The notes beneath the pieces are model-generated. The model saw only the letters and a program-made list of their open reading frames with translations, did no database searches and was not told the origin of the DNA. From Eledone cirrhosa (taxonomy: Eukaryota; Mollusca; Cephalopoda; Octopoda; Eledonidae): DNA of 64,000 nucleotides. Below are positions 43,931 through 55,182 of the stretch, one piece after another. Where the stretch lies: the NCBI GenBank assembly GCA_964016885.1, contig OZ024745.1, positions 46,235,772 through 46,299,771 on the forward strand, in the 5' to 3' direction. The number at the start of each line of letters is the position of its first letter. The first letter of the stretch is position 1. Made by a program: the position numbers and the translations under genes.

Positions 43931-45830
43931 AGTTTATAAACAATAGCATTGTTGACAACAGATTTCCTATGGACTAATCTCTAGTTCACTGTAGTTCCAA
44001 AGGTGTGTGTGACAAGAAAACATCTGTAACTTGGTACAAAACAAATATATATCGCAAGAGAATTTCTTCGAAGGACCCCAGGTTTTCATTTTCTTTTTCA
44101 TGCTGTTATTTACACAACCCACTCAACCAAAAGATACATACATACATGATGGCAGTCACCCTGTGATCGAGTATAACTATCAAATAACATCAGCTTAAGT
44201 CCTGTGGGTGCTGTAAATGAATATGGCTTTTCAGGCCTGCAACTGACTTGCAGTGTTTTGCACATAGTCAGCAGGTGTGCAACACTCTTGATATAACACC
44301 ACTGGCCTCTTGAAATTATTCACTAACTATTTCTCTATTATTGAATTTATAAAACCATATTCACTTTCAGTCCATGTTTTCTTCAGGCTATGCTCATCTT
44401 TATTTCAATTCAATTAATATAGATCCCTTAGAAATATTGAATATTTTATGCAGCTCTTTATTTAATTATGCACATAAAACTAAAGAGATTGTTAATTCTG
44501 TATTGCTTTGTAACAGTCTTAAACATAAGTCAGAACATGGATTATTCTCAAGTTTGAAAAATACTCTCTGCTTTTAGTGTTTGTGCTGCAGCTGACACCA
44601 GAAATACATCAACCTAAATACCAATTCAAATGTGAAAACCTAAACTATATTCTTTCTTTCACTAACATTACCTTAAATATTCAATAATTGCTTGTATAAT
44701 TTATTCATTTCTTTCTATATATATGTGTATATATATATACACACACAGGCATATATACATACATATATTGGGAATTACCAGTTTACACTAGTAAGACCAT
44801 TGTTTAGCTAAGTACTCGATACTTGTGAAAGTAGAGTGTAGGTATTGTATATATAAAAGTTTATAGTAGTATTCACTATCAGACTTCAAAAGCAGCTCTT
44901 AACTACATAACCAATCAATCAAGTTCTTGCTACTGGTGCAACCAGTCATTGGGGTGCCACTATGGTAGTTACCAGTGTATGGCTGGAAATGTCTTAGAAC
45001 CAGAAGTGAGAGTCAGGTGAAAACTAATGTACTTGTCCAGACATCAAGGTATTCTCTAAATTAAAAAACCCCAGTTTTAAGATATATTTTTAAAATACCA
45101 TAGGTTAATCGATGGCTACTATTATCCTGCTTGATATTTTTACAATCTCTAAAGGTTAAAAATTATTCACTTTCTTCCAATGATCTGTCAGAGTTTCAAA
45201 TGTTTGATTATTGGCTAACAATTTAGATTTCTCGCCTAGAATGACCATAACCTATTAAACTATGCACTTTACGCGTTTTTGGATCAATACCTGTTCAGGT
45301 TTACCCTCAATACCCCTAAAGATAATCTACTGAATGATGATGATTAAGAATAAACACAATGATAACAATATCTTTGTTAAAAATCCATGAGCCATTTACA
45401 TGAATATTATTGTGTAAGGCTTTCCTGTTCACCAAGTAATGATGGGTATAAATCAATACTATGGCTGCAAACATGTAGTCCGTTTAGTATTATGTACATT
45501 ATAATAATAGCCATCACCTGTTATTCTGTTGTACCTCACTTAATGCTTTCACATCTTTTTCATCTCCTATTCACTGATTTCAACTATTGCACTCTACATA
45601 TTTCTATAAATATATACAATAATACTACAACTCCCCTTCTAGGTATAATGATTTTCATATTAGGAAGGGGTAAAGTTGATTAACTGAATCCTAATTTATA
45701 TCAAGTACATATTTATTGATCAACATCATTTAACAAGATTATTGGCAAAGTCGACTCTAGTTTAGTTTGAATTAAATTCATTGGTCATTAACTGCTGCAT
45801 TTATTATTGAATTTATTATCATGCATTATT
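43931..45830. other. Unique DNA, no gene seen; one hairpin-family scrap
   Basis: AT-rich throughout. At 44790-44855 GTAAGACCATTGTTTAGCTA and TACTCGATACTTGTGAAAGT resemble the flank of the hairpin family, bordered by TA. Confidence 0.4.
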
Positions 45831-45834
45831 ATAT

Positions 45835-47400
45835 GGATGGCAGAATCATTAAAGCATCAGAAAAATGCTTTGCAATATTTAGTTATGACCGTTTACTGTC
45901 TGAGTTCAAATACTACTGTGGATAATTTACCTTTTGTTATTCCAGGGTCAATAAAATATATACCATTCAATTACTGAAATCAGTTTAGTTAACTTTTTTC
46001 TCCTAATCCAAGTTTTGGCCATGTACCTATGTAAGAAATCATTATGTCTTATTAAATATGGTGGTGACAGACAAAATATGTAGAGCAACAGTTGAGATGC
46101 TTTGAGATACTTAGTTAATTTCTTATATGATTTGAGTTCGAACCTCACCAGAGTCAAATTTGTGTTTCCTCTGTGCAGGCCTAATATAATAAGCAACAAT
46201 TAAGAACTGGAGTTGATATAATTAAATATCCACCCTGCCGAGGTTAGCTTTGCCTTTCACCCTTATGGGGTTGCACTGGAGTCGATTTAATTGACTTTCC
46301 CCTCCCGCCAAATTACTGGCCTTGTGCCTATACTAGAAATCATTATTATATTATATGATCAATAAGGATCAATAAGGGCGGTGGATTGGCAGTATCGGTA
46401 GAGGGTCGGACGCCATGCTTTCCAGCATAGTTATGTCCCTTTACAATCTGAGTTCAAATCCCGCCGAGGTTGACTTTGCCTTTCATCCTTACGGGGTTGA
46501 TAAAATAAAGTACCAGTAATGCACTGGGTAATTGCTGGCCTTGTGCCTAAAGTAGAAACAATTATTATATTATATGATATGATAGGATGAAAGGCAAAGT
46601 TAACTTTGGCGGGATTTGAACTCAGAACGGCCCTTGCCATTCTGAGTTCAAATCCCGCCAAGGTTAACTTTGCCTTTCATCCTTACGGGGGTCGATAAAA
46701 TAGAGTACCAGTAATGTACTGGGTAATTGCTGGCCTTGTGCCAATAGTAGAAACAATTATTATATGATATGATTAAGATGGTGGATTGGAAGAATTGTTA
46801 GTGTCATACAAGTGTTTTGCAGTATCTATTCAAGCTTTTTATGTACTAAGTTCAAATCCTACCAAGGTCAACTTTGCCTTTCATCTTTCCAGGATCAATA
46901 AAATAAAGTATCAGTCATGTATTGGGGTTAATATAATCAACTTTTCTGTCCCCCAACATCAGAAATCATTATTGTGGATTGGCAGTATCGGTAGAGGGTC
47001 GGACATCATGCTTTCCAGCATAGTTACGTCCCTTTACAATCTGAGTTCAAATCCCGTCGAGGTTAACGTTGCCTTTCATCCTTACGGGGTCGATAAAATA
47101 AAGTACCAGTAATACACTGGGTAATTGCTGGCCTTGTGTCTAAAGTAGAAACAATTATTGTATTATATGGCCAGTGGATAGGCAGAATTGTTAGAGTGTT
47201 GCACAAAATGTTTAGCAGTATTTAACTATGACTGTCTATGTTCTGAGTTCATATCCTGGTGAGGTCAACTTTGCCTTTCATTCTTCTGAGGTGGATAAAA
47301 TAAAGTACCAGTTAAGTACTGGGGTGAATATAATCAACTTTCCCCTCCCCAACAAAATTATAGACCTTGTGTATACATTAGAAATCCTTACTATATTATA
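45835..47400 (+). repeat. Cluster of nested group A SINEs and relatives
   Basis: At least eight units, nearly all plus-strand. Old copies lie near 45835-46010, 46045-46200, 46230-46350, 46780-46970 and 47170-47395. Young copies lie at 46380-46563, 46640-46757 and 46973-47155. Each young copy sits in the ATTATATTATATGAT tail of the one before. An inverted scrap (46584-46627) faces 46640-46682 to form a 43-bp palindrome. Confidence 0.82.
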
Positions 47401-47499
47401 TGATTGACATTTTAGTATCTTTTATTCTCTCACTGGTTTTAGTCATTAAATTACAGCCAGATTCACATACTACTTTCAAATATTTTGGTCTCAGTATTT

Positions 47500-47800
47500 T
47501 GTCAGACACTTATTTTATTAACCACAAGGTAGTCATACTAGTGCCATGAAAAAAGCACCCAATCAACCCTGGAAGGTGGTTGTACTAGTGCGATGACAAA
47601 AAGCACTCTGTCTACCCTGTAAGGTGGAAGTGTTGTTGCCACGAAAAAAAGTTCCCAGTACATGCAGTAGTAAAGTAGATGGCATTAGAAAGGACATTTA
47701 GCCACAGAAAAATAAATCAAAATTTCATTGTATAACCAAGATAGACATGGTCACCTGATCTGTCTGGCTTCATAATGTGACAAACCATCTAACCTACATA
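47500..47800 (+). repeat. Group B tail repeat, diverged
   Basis: Three CACCCAATCAACCCTGGAAG-type units, then ATTAGAAAGGACATTTAGCC and CAAACCATCTAACCTACATA. Confidence 0.7.
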
Positions 47801-47805
47801 TATAT

Positions 47806-47879
47806 ATCAATAATATTAATAAATGGAAACTATCTTTATAAAACCATAAAGATAGTTTCCATTTATTGATATTATTGAT
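47806..47879. repeat. Perfect small palindrome
   Basis: Arms of 34 bp (ATAAATGGAAACTATCTTTA and inverse) with a 6-bp loop. One mismatch. Confidence 0.85.
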
Positions 47880-47899
47880 ATTATACTCCAGAAGAATAC

Positions 47900-48600
47900 T
47901 GTAGAGTGCTTCAAATCTGTTATAAATAAATTTGTTGAATAACCAACAAATTAAATAACTCTTTGCTTATATATATATATATGAATGAATAAATAAATGT
48001 GTGTGTTTATGTGTATTTTTTGTGTATGTATGAGACTCAGTTTACTACATGGGTCTTCATATCACAACATTTAACTACTAACATGTAATGATTTATCAGA
48101 AAATATCTAAAAACACGTTTGTTAATTCAAATGCTTACAGTATCTTTATTGGTGGACAGATCGTTGTAAACAGTTGCTATAAACTAAAGTAAAGACTATT
48201 TTTAATGTGATGCTGTCATAGTGCTGTTTTATACTTTTCAAGAATGCAGTTTCATGCAGTACAAGATGTTAAGATTTAAAGCAAGCTTTGACAATTGTTA
48301 ATGTCCCACATAAACTATGTCCTGCTGTATAATGGTTCAATAAATAAATAAAGTCTAATCAGAGAAAAGTCTTGTCTAATTGATATTAGCATTGAAAAGA
48401 AGACATAAAAACAATGGAAAATGTTTCTTTTTTCATTTCTTCCTCTTCTCACTCTCATCTGTCTTTCTATGTCTTCTTTTATTATGCATTCTATCTTCTG
48501 ATAAAGAACTAATGGCCAGAATGCTAATACTCTTTTCATACTATACTATATCAAGCATTAAAGTGGTATATATATATATCTTCATTGTACTGTATCATTT
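47900..48600. other. AT-rich DNA, no gene seen
   Basis: No supported frame or repeat. Confidence 0.4.
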
Positions 48601-48639
48601 GGCTGTCTTATTTATTTGTTTCCTTTTTGCATCATAATC

Positions 48640-48830
48640 ATTGTCGTTCCAAGTCTCAGACCCGTACAGCAGCACAGACTCCACTACAGGAATGAAGAGG
48701 CAGATTTTCAGGTCTTTACAAAGGACAGACACTGGTCTGTTGGAGATGCAGGACATGGCAGCGATAATGAGGGACAGAGACCACTGGAGAGAACTCATCC
48801 ATGGAATTTTACCCGCCCTAGATAGATATA
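48640..48830. mobile_element. LINE scraps in opposing orientation
   Basis: The minus strand over about 48645-48740 reads VESVLLYGSETW, a LINE post-RT motif. The plus strand over about 48740-48825 reads AIMRDRDHWRELIHG, a typical LINE C-terminus. Two pieces appear fused head to head. Confidence 0.5.
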
Positions 48831-48847
48831 TATATATATATATATAT

Positions 48848-48945
48848 AAAATAATAAACAATCTTCGGCCTCCAGGATGCATGGTAGATTATTTTAGACT
48901 TATTTTAGGAAGAAAGTAGTGTCTTCAACGCCAGGAAATACGGTA
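48848..48945 (-). mobile_element. Half of a hAT-like MITE
   Basis: Ends CCAGGAAATACGGTA. Its sequence is the inverse of 49510-49606 (GGCCTCCAGGATGCATGG and AAGAAAGTAGTGTCTTC shared). Confidence 0.7.
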
Positions 48946-48954
48946 TATTCAGCA

Positions 48955-49258
48955 TTTTTCAGCATTTTACGTCCGCTTTTCCCTGCTTGCAAGGGTGGGA
49001 CGGGAACTGATTCTGGCTTGATTTCTGCAGCTGGATGCCCTTCCTAACACCAACCTCATTTACAGTGAGTGCTGGGTGCTTTTTTGCCGTGGCACCTCCA
49101 CGACCACTTTAGAGTGGAATGATATGGAGCCCAGTCCTATCATCTCATTTCTACAGCTGAGTAAACTGGAGCAATGTGAAATAAAGTGTCTTGCTCAAGG
49201 AAACAACACATCACCCGGTCTGAGAATTGAACTCACAACCTTTCGATTGCAAGGCCAA
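48955..49258 (-). repeat. Group C SINE, head truncated
   Basis: From the tail CATTTTACGTCCGCTTTTCC to GATTGCAAGGCC; the final head bases are replaced by TA. Confidence 0.88.
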
Positions 49259-49449
49259 TATATATATATTTCTTTAGGTCGTTTTGGAAGCCTCAACAAT
49301 GCAGATGGGTAAATCTCCGGGTAACAAGATCCGGTGGAGGAGAGAGAGATGTAAGTGAATGTAAGTTGAGATGTGTAACGGGTAGAAGAATGTAGGAAAG
49401 AGCGTAAAGGATAAAAATAATAACACGAGATAGTCTTGGGAGAGATTTA

Positions 49450-49509
<60 letters not shown>
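49259..49509. other. Unique DNA plus TA run
   Basis: GA-rich unique piece (49270-49440), then TA (49455-49509). Confidence 0.4.
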
Positions 49510-49512
<3 letters not shown>

Positions 49513-49680
49513 TGTATTTCCTGACGTCGAAGACACTACTTTCTTCCTAAAATAAGTCTCAAAAATCAACCATGCATCCTGGAGGCCAAAGATTGTTTAT
49601 TATTTTTTTTTTATTTTTGGTTGTCAAAATTAGGGTGCATCCTCGAGGACAAAGCTTCTTCAGTGCCGGGAAATACAGTA
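49510..49680 (+). mobile_element. hAT-like MITE, 171 bp
   Basis: TACTGTATTTCCTG start and CGGGAAATACAGTA end form terminal inverted repeats of about 14 bp. The interior includes TTCTTCCTAAAATAAGTCTC and CATCCTGGAGGCC. The family assignment is from terminal style only. Confidence 0.7.
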
Positions 49681-49849
49681 ATTATTTCATTACCGAAGGT
49701 TTCAAGAAACTAGATGATTCTTGCAAGAAACATCTAGCTCGTTCATCAGACAAAACATCTAAACATAATTGTTTTGTCTGACAAATGAGCTAGATGTTTC
49801 TTGCAAGAATCATCTAGTTTCTTGAAACCCTCGGTAATGAAATTATTAT
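49679..49849. mobile_element. Palindromic foldback element, 171 bp
   Basis: TAATTATTTCATTACCGA and inverse at the ends. GGTTTCAAGAAACTAGATGA and CTTGCAAGAAACATCTAGCT pair across a loop near 49764. It abuts the hAT-like MITE directly. Confidence 0.82.
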
Positions 49850-49917
49850 ATTGTGTTGCTTATTATGTAATTAAATAGCTCTGTACAATACATGGAGCAT
49901 TCTTCTTTCCTTTACAT

Positions 49918-50162
49918 TTTCTACGTTTAATGTCCATCTTCCACGCTAGCATGGGTTACGCGGGAGTTGTCCCACTTGAGGCAAGGTTGGTCGGGTGACC
50001 GTGTCTCGCTCATATAGGACTATCTGGCAGGTTTTCTACGGCTGGATGCCCTTCCTAACACAAACCACATTTACAGTGTGGAACTGGGAACTTTTTACCG
50101 TGTTACCTACACGGCCACATTACAGCGTGGACTGTGTGTTTTTTTGTCGTGACACCTATTAT
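49918..50162 (-). repeat. Group B repeat
   Basis: CATCTTCCACGCTAGCATGG, GTCGGGTGACCGTGTCTCGC, GGCTGGATGCCCTTCCTAAC and two TACAGTGTGG-type units. Confidence 0.8.
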
Positions 50163-50164
50163 AT

Positions 50165-50690
50165 ATATATATATGTGAATAGTGTGTTTCATTATCAGTT
50201 TCACATATGTCTAACATCAGTACACGTTAGCAAATTAAAGAGAAATATTCTACATAATCACTTGAACCATTTTAATGCAGTAGTGATATGTTCTTTAGCA
50301 ACATTCCTTACTATTAAACTAATAGCTGATCACACAATCTAATCTGCTCCCTAATAAGACATCAAGCAGTTCAATTGGTATTAAATTGGGAAGGGATTAA
50401 ATTCGAGTTGAGATTACTGAATTAATTAATTTACTGAAAAAAAATTATTTTACTGAAAAAATAAATTACATTAAATATGTTTTTTTTTTTTAATTTGTTT
50501 ATCTGTACATGCACATACACAAAATATCACACACATAGTAGCATAGTATGAGTTTTCAGCACATAAGCCTAAAAACCCTTTTGATACCCCCAACCAGAGG
50601 AAATTTTGTACTACTTCCAAATTGCAACTATAGGAGGGGCTCTCCTCTCACCACCCTATGTCATTTATGTCCCTGTATATATATATATAT
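50165..50690. other. AT-rich DNA, no gene seen
   Basis: No supported frame. Confidence 0.35.
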
Positions 50691-51020
50691 TTACCATATA
50701 TACTCATGTATAAGCTGACCTGAATAGAAGCCAATCCTTCTATTTTATGTCTAAGAAATGGACAAGAATTCAACGCCATGCATAAGCCAAGGCAGTTAAT
50801 CAACACATTATGTTTAGGTAGAGCTGGTTTTGTTTCATAGTATCAGAGCTGGTTTTGACCAGGCTGGTATCAACAGGGTTAAAGTATTTATATTTATCTA
50901 AAAACCTTCAGTTAAAATTTTATGTAAGAATCCTTAATTATACTTTAAACATCAGCTTAATAATAAGAAAGTTAAATACCATATATACTTGTGTATAAGC
51001 CAAGAAATATATTACAAAGA
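50691..51020. repeat. MITE-end-like direct repeats around a dispersed repeat
   Basis: ACCATATATACTCATGTATA (50692) and ACCATATATACTTGTGTATA (50978), both leading into AGC(C/T)-type sequence, resemble ends of hAT MITEs known from many animals. Between them 50820-50980 weakly matches 12786-13045. Confidence 0.5.
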
Positions 51021-51051
51021 AAAATGGATGATAAATGACATATTTGAGGTC

Positions 51052-51271
51052 ATTATTTTGACAATTTTCGATGGATTGGCAGTATCGGTAGAGGGTCGGA
51101 CGCCATGCTTTGACGCATAGAGTTACGGTCTTTGCCATTCTGAGTTCAAATCCCGCCGAGGTTAACTTTGCCTTTCATCCTTACGGGGTCGATAAAATAA
51201 AGTACCAGTAATGCACTGGATAATTGCTGGCCTTGTGCCAAAAAGTAGAAACAATTATTTTGACAATTTTC
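51052..51271 (+). repeat. Group A SINE with perfect target-site duplication
   Basis: Body 51070-51253. Direct repeat ATTATTTTGACAATTTTC (18 bp) at 51052-51069 and 51254-51271. Confidence 0.92.
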
Positions 51272-51654
51272 ACTAACTTCAGCATCTATATAAGAAAGGT
51301 GCCAAGAGTGAACAATATTCTTATGAAGTTTTAATACATTAATGTCTAAAATACAAAGTAGTATAGTTAATATGTAGCATTATGAGATATGTAATAAATG
51401 ACTGATAAGTTTCAGAAAGTCAGTACAATGTAGTAGAAACATATAAAGGGCAAAGGATGACAAATAAAACAAAACAAAGTAATGTATATACTCAATATAT
51501 TTCAACACAATATTTCAGAGTTAATACCCTCTTTTCAAATGTAAAAACAAAAACAGTTCAAAACAAAATGAACAATCGATGTGTTCTTCTCTAACTGGCC
51601 TGTCCAACCCATGCCAACATGGAAAGCAGATGGAAAATGATGATGAATGCACAT
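51272..51654. other. Unique DNA with a group B-like scrap at its end
   Basis: AT-rich. 51590-51645 has CCTGTCCAACCCATGCCAAC and ATGGAAAGCAGATGGAAAAT, a diverged plus-strand tail. Confidence 0.4.
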
Positions 51655-51722
51655 ACATCATCATCATCATCATCATTTAACATCTATCTTCCACGCTAGC
51701 ATGGGTTAAACGAGTTTGTCCC
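51655..51722 (-). repeat. Group B tail fragment
   Basis: ATCATC run, AACATCTATCTTCCACGCTA and GCATGGGTTAAACG. Confidence 0.75.
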
Positions 51723-51724
51723 AT

Positions 51725-52085
51725 GTATAAATATATTCAAGTATATCACATATACACACATTACATTAAAACACATGTACATGCATGTCCATAAAGGATT
51801 TAAACTAGTGATAAATCCACATACACACAATCTCATATGCAGTCAGACATATACAGTTATATCCATATACATGACTGTCTCATTCACACTCTTTCACTCT
51901 ATCTCTCTCTCCTTTTCTTTCCATCTCTCTCTCTTATCACCTTCTCTATATATCTCTATTCCTTTCCATTTTTATTCTCTAATCAATAGAGATTTTGAGC
52001 ATTGCAGTATGTCGTTCCTGACCTTAATGTAGATCGCAGTTTCTATTACAATCTGATGTACTGACTGCACTTCAGACTTTCATAT
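51725..52085. other. Pyrimidine-rich unique DNA, no gene seen
   Basis: CT-rich from about 51880 to 51970. Confidence 0.35.
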
Positions 52086-52089
52086 TTAT

Positions 52090-52275
52090 AGTAAAACAGT
52101 AGAATATCTGACCAAGTGGTTAAGGTGTTCGGCTCATGATTGTAAGGACAAGGGTTTGATTCTCAGATTCATTGGGTCAGGCAGTGTGCTTTTGAGCAAG
52201 ACTCTTCATTTTACGTTGCTCCAGTCAATTCAGCTGAAAATGAGTACCAATAACAGGTGGGGATGAAGTCAACAC
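52090..52275 (+). repeat. tRNA-headed SINE relic
   Basis: GACCAAGTGGTTAAGGTGTT and AAGGGTTTGATTCTCAGATT give A/B boxes. TTTACGTTGCTCCAGTCAAT follows. Confidence 0.7.
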
Positions 52276-52544
52276 CAATAATTCCAATAAATGTTCTTGT
52301 TGTTTTATTTTTATTTACTTGCTCCAAGCAAGATAATAGAGCTACTAAAATTCAAGGTGTTACTGAGAAGGGAAAAGGACAAAACAAAGAGAATATAATT
52401 GAAGGAGAGAGATGACAACTGGTGTTGCTTTTGAATCTGTTGTAGGCAGAAGAGAATTCCATAGACAAAAGGTGTTGGGGAAGAAACTATCAGAATATAA
52501 TTTGCAATTATATTTAGTTCTATGCTAAACTATTGCTAAACTAT

Positions 52545-52625
52545 CGCCTTTTGGGAAGGACCCTTCAGTTGTGTCAAGAATATAAAACCCTCCCTAGTGT
52601 TGGTGATCTAGGATTGTTCTGGAGT
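52545..52625 (+). repeat. SINE/LINE tail fragment
   Basis: TTGGGAAGGACCCTTCAGTT and CTCCCTAGTGTTGGTGATCT, matching 1000-1060. Confidence 0.65.
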
Positions 52626-53245
52626 TTAGCTTGTGTTGTTTTAGTGTTTGATCTGTTGTGTATAATATGTGTATGATGTTTGTACGTTGTGTGTAATGTG
52701 CTTTGTTCTATTTTATTAGGTATTAATCTTGTAGAGTTATATGTGAAAATTGTTCTATTTGAGCTGTGCTATTGAATCAATAGTCTTGTGTGTGGGATGT
52801 GGGCTGTTCCTAGCAGACAGTGTGGAGAATGAGGAGGACAGTAAAGTAGAATTAATCCTTAACAAAACAGGGCTGACAGGCTAAAAGTCATTCTGGAGAA
52901 AATTTAAACTCAGAACTATAAACTATGAATCTAACGCAGTTCCCAACATAAATTTCCAGTGATGATAAACTGTTTTGGATGCTACTGTGGTACAAAGTAC
53001 ACCAGTCTATTTCTACGGGGTGGAGTGGTTTTATACTTACATGTGTGCATAGCTAATACAGATTCCCTACTCATTTTTCCTCTCCTTAGAAACATCATGA
53101 CAACCTGTAAAGCTAGTAGTTCAATAATTGATTAATCATAGTATTGTTGATATTTCAATAGAGATTGTTACAGTAGCTAGTACTGCTGCTATTGTCATCC
53201 TGCTTTAATAATTTTTCTGAATAACTATATTAATTGATTTTACAG
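52626..53245. other. Unique DNA, no gene seen
   Basis: AT-rich without supported frames. Confidence 0.35.
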
Positions 53246-53247
53246 GC

Positions 53248-53440
53248 AAAAACCAACTGGCAAGAGACCCAGGGGTAGACACTGAGCAAGATGGTTGGAT
53301 AACATCTATGAGCTTGGCTGGTTAGGCTTGGGGATCCAGCCAGATCAGTTGGAGACAGTTGCTTCTGACAGGACCCGCTGGAAGAAGTGGTTGAGGACTC
53401 TGCCCCCACGACCCTCTCTGGAATAAGTAATAAGTGGCAG
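53248..53440 (+). mobile_element. Fourth LINE type, ORF2 C-terminus
   Basis: Reads KPTGKRPRGRH, a stop, then ARWLDNIYELGWLGLGIQ and DRTRWKKWLRTLPPRPSLE before a stop. This is the end of a non-LTR ORF2, followed by a GCA/GAA tail. Not closely like the RTE-like copies. Confidence 0.65.
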
Positions 53441-53568
53441 CAGCAGCAGCAGAAGAAGAAGAAGAAGAAGAAGAAGAAGAAGAAGAAGAAGAAGAAGAAG
53501 AAGAAGAAGAAGAAGAAGAAGAAGAAGAAGAAGAAGAAGAAGAAGAAGAAGAAGAAGAAGAAGAAGAA
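53441..53568. repeat. GCA then GAA microsatellite
   Basis: Five GCA units and about 38 GAA units. The poly-Lys frame is an artefact. Confidence 0.95.
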
Positions 53569-53624
53569 CTATATTAATTTCTTTTGACCCAGGCAGAAAG
53601 ACAATTTTTTGTATGAGAGGAATA

Positions 53625-53905
53625 TAGTTTCATCATCATTTCATCATCATTTCATTTTACGTCCACTTTTCCCTGCTTGCAAGGGTGGGACGGGAACTGA
53701 TTCTGGCTTGATTTCTACAGCTGGATGCCCTTCCTAACACCAACCTCATTTACAGTGAGTGCTGGGTGCTTTTTTGCCGTGGCACCTCCACGACCACTTT
53801 GCAGTGGAAAGATAGGGACCCAAGTCCCTATCATCTCATTTCTACAGCTGAGTAAACTGGAGCAATGTGAAATAAAGTGTCTTGCTCAAGGAAACAACAC
53901 ATCAG
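53625..53905 (-). repeat. Group C SINE, head truncated
   Basis: Tail CATCATTTCATTTTACGTCC to GGAAACAACACATCAG. The tRNA-like head is missing. Confidence 0.88.
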
Positions 53906-54049
53906 TTTAGATCACTTAATTTACTAGTACTTGTTCTAGCCACATTACATTGCCCATAACTTTCAAATAATTTTGAAAATAATTAAGAATTTGGAAAGAT
54001 ATAACTAACTAACTTTCTCACTGATCTAACATTTAGAACATAGCTTAAT

Positions 54050-55180
54050 AATGGTTGTTACATAAAATTGTGATGGAGACTAATCACAGGCAAACAACAG
54101 AGATATAAACTCTATTGGGTAGGAAATGATGATGGAGTAGGAGGTGTAAGCATCTTACTAACTGAGAAGTGGGTAGATAAGGTGATAGAGGTAGTTAGAG
54201 TAAGTGACAAAATCATCAAGTTTAGAATAGCTGTAGGAAATAGAATGGTGACAATTATATTTACCTATACCCTACAGGAAGGACTAAGTAAAAACCAAAA
54301 GGACAGGTTCTATGAAGAACTTTTACAGAAAACCTGATGAAAGAGACCTCATCATCCTGGTAGGTGACTTCAATGGACATGTGGGGCAGTACCAGGACAG
54401 ATTCTGTGGAGTTCATGGCAGCTATAATTATGGCTCAAGAAATTAAGAGGGATTGAGGCTCCTGGAATTCTGTGACATGAATGAACTAACACAACACAAA
54501 TTTCAGGAAACTGGCCAGCCACCCAATTTCATATCAATAGGCAAACACACAAGCCAAATTGATTACTTACTCATAAGACAATGAGATAAATTGACTGTAA
54601 TAAACACTAAGGCCTTCCCTGGGGGAAGAATGACCTAACACAAGTTAGTCATTCATGATATCATATTAAACACAAGACAGAACAAGATACACAGGAAAAT
54701 ATGGAGATGGAGAGTTTGGAAGCTAAATGACCTTCCAGTTATATATAGGTTTAGATATGCCCTACAGGATGCAACAGATGAGAGGAGAGATGAGCTAGGT
54801 ACATATAACATAGAGGACAACTGCAAATTCCTATATGACAACTTTTTGCAAACTACTGAAGAGACCTGTGGCTGGAGCAAAGCACCAGCCAGACAGAGGG
54901 TGACCTGGTGATGGAACAGTACAGTGGGTAGAGTCATTAAGGCCAAGAGACAAGCATGGAATGACTGGAAAAATGGGGATAGCAGAGACCAGTACCAGGC
55001 AACTAAGAGAGAAGCTAGATGACAGGTAAACACAGCTCAAAGAGAGGCTGAAAAAAGAAAGTTTGCCAATGTCTTGAGTCATGAGGACCAGAGATGTGAA
55101 GTGTTCCGTTTTGCAAGGCAGTGAGATAGAGTGAATCAAGATGTTGTTGGGGTGAAATGTGTTAGAAATGATGCTGGTGT
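54050..55180 (+). mobile_element. RTE-like LINE, endonuclease and linker (degraded, outer copy)
   Basis: Encodes KLYWVGNDDGVGGVSILL, DLIILVGDFNGHVGQ (the endonuclease GDxN motif) and SQIDYLLIR, where SxxH/IDY normally stands. The linker reads KFANVLSHEDQRCEVFRFAR and VGVKCVRNDAGVL. There are several stops and one or more frameshifts. It continues at 56338 beyond an inserted minus-strand copy. Confidence 0.78.
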
Positions 55181-55182
55181 AC

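Noticed and set aside
53387..53587. Lysine-rich frame
   Set aside because: GAA microsatellite.
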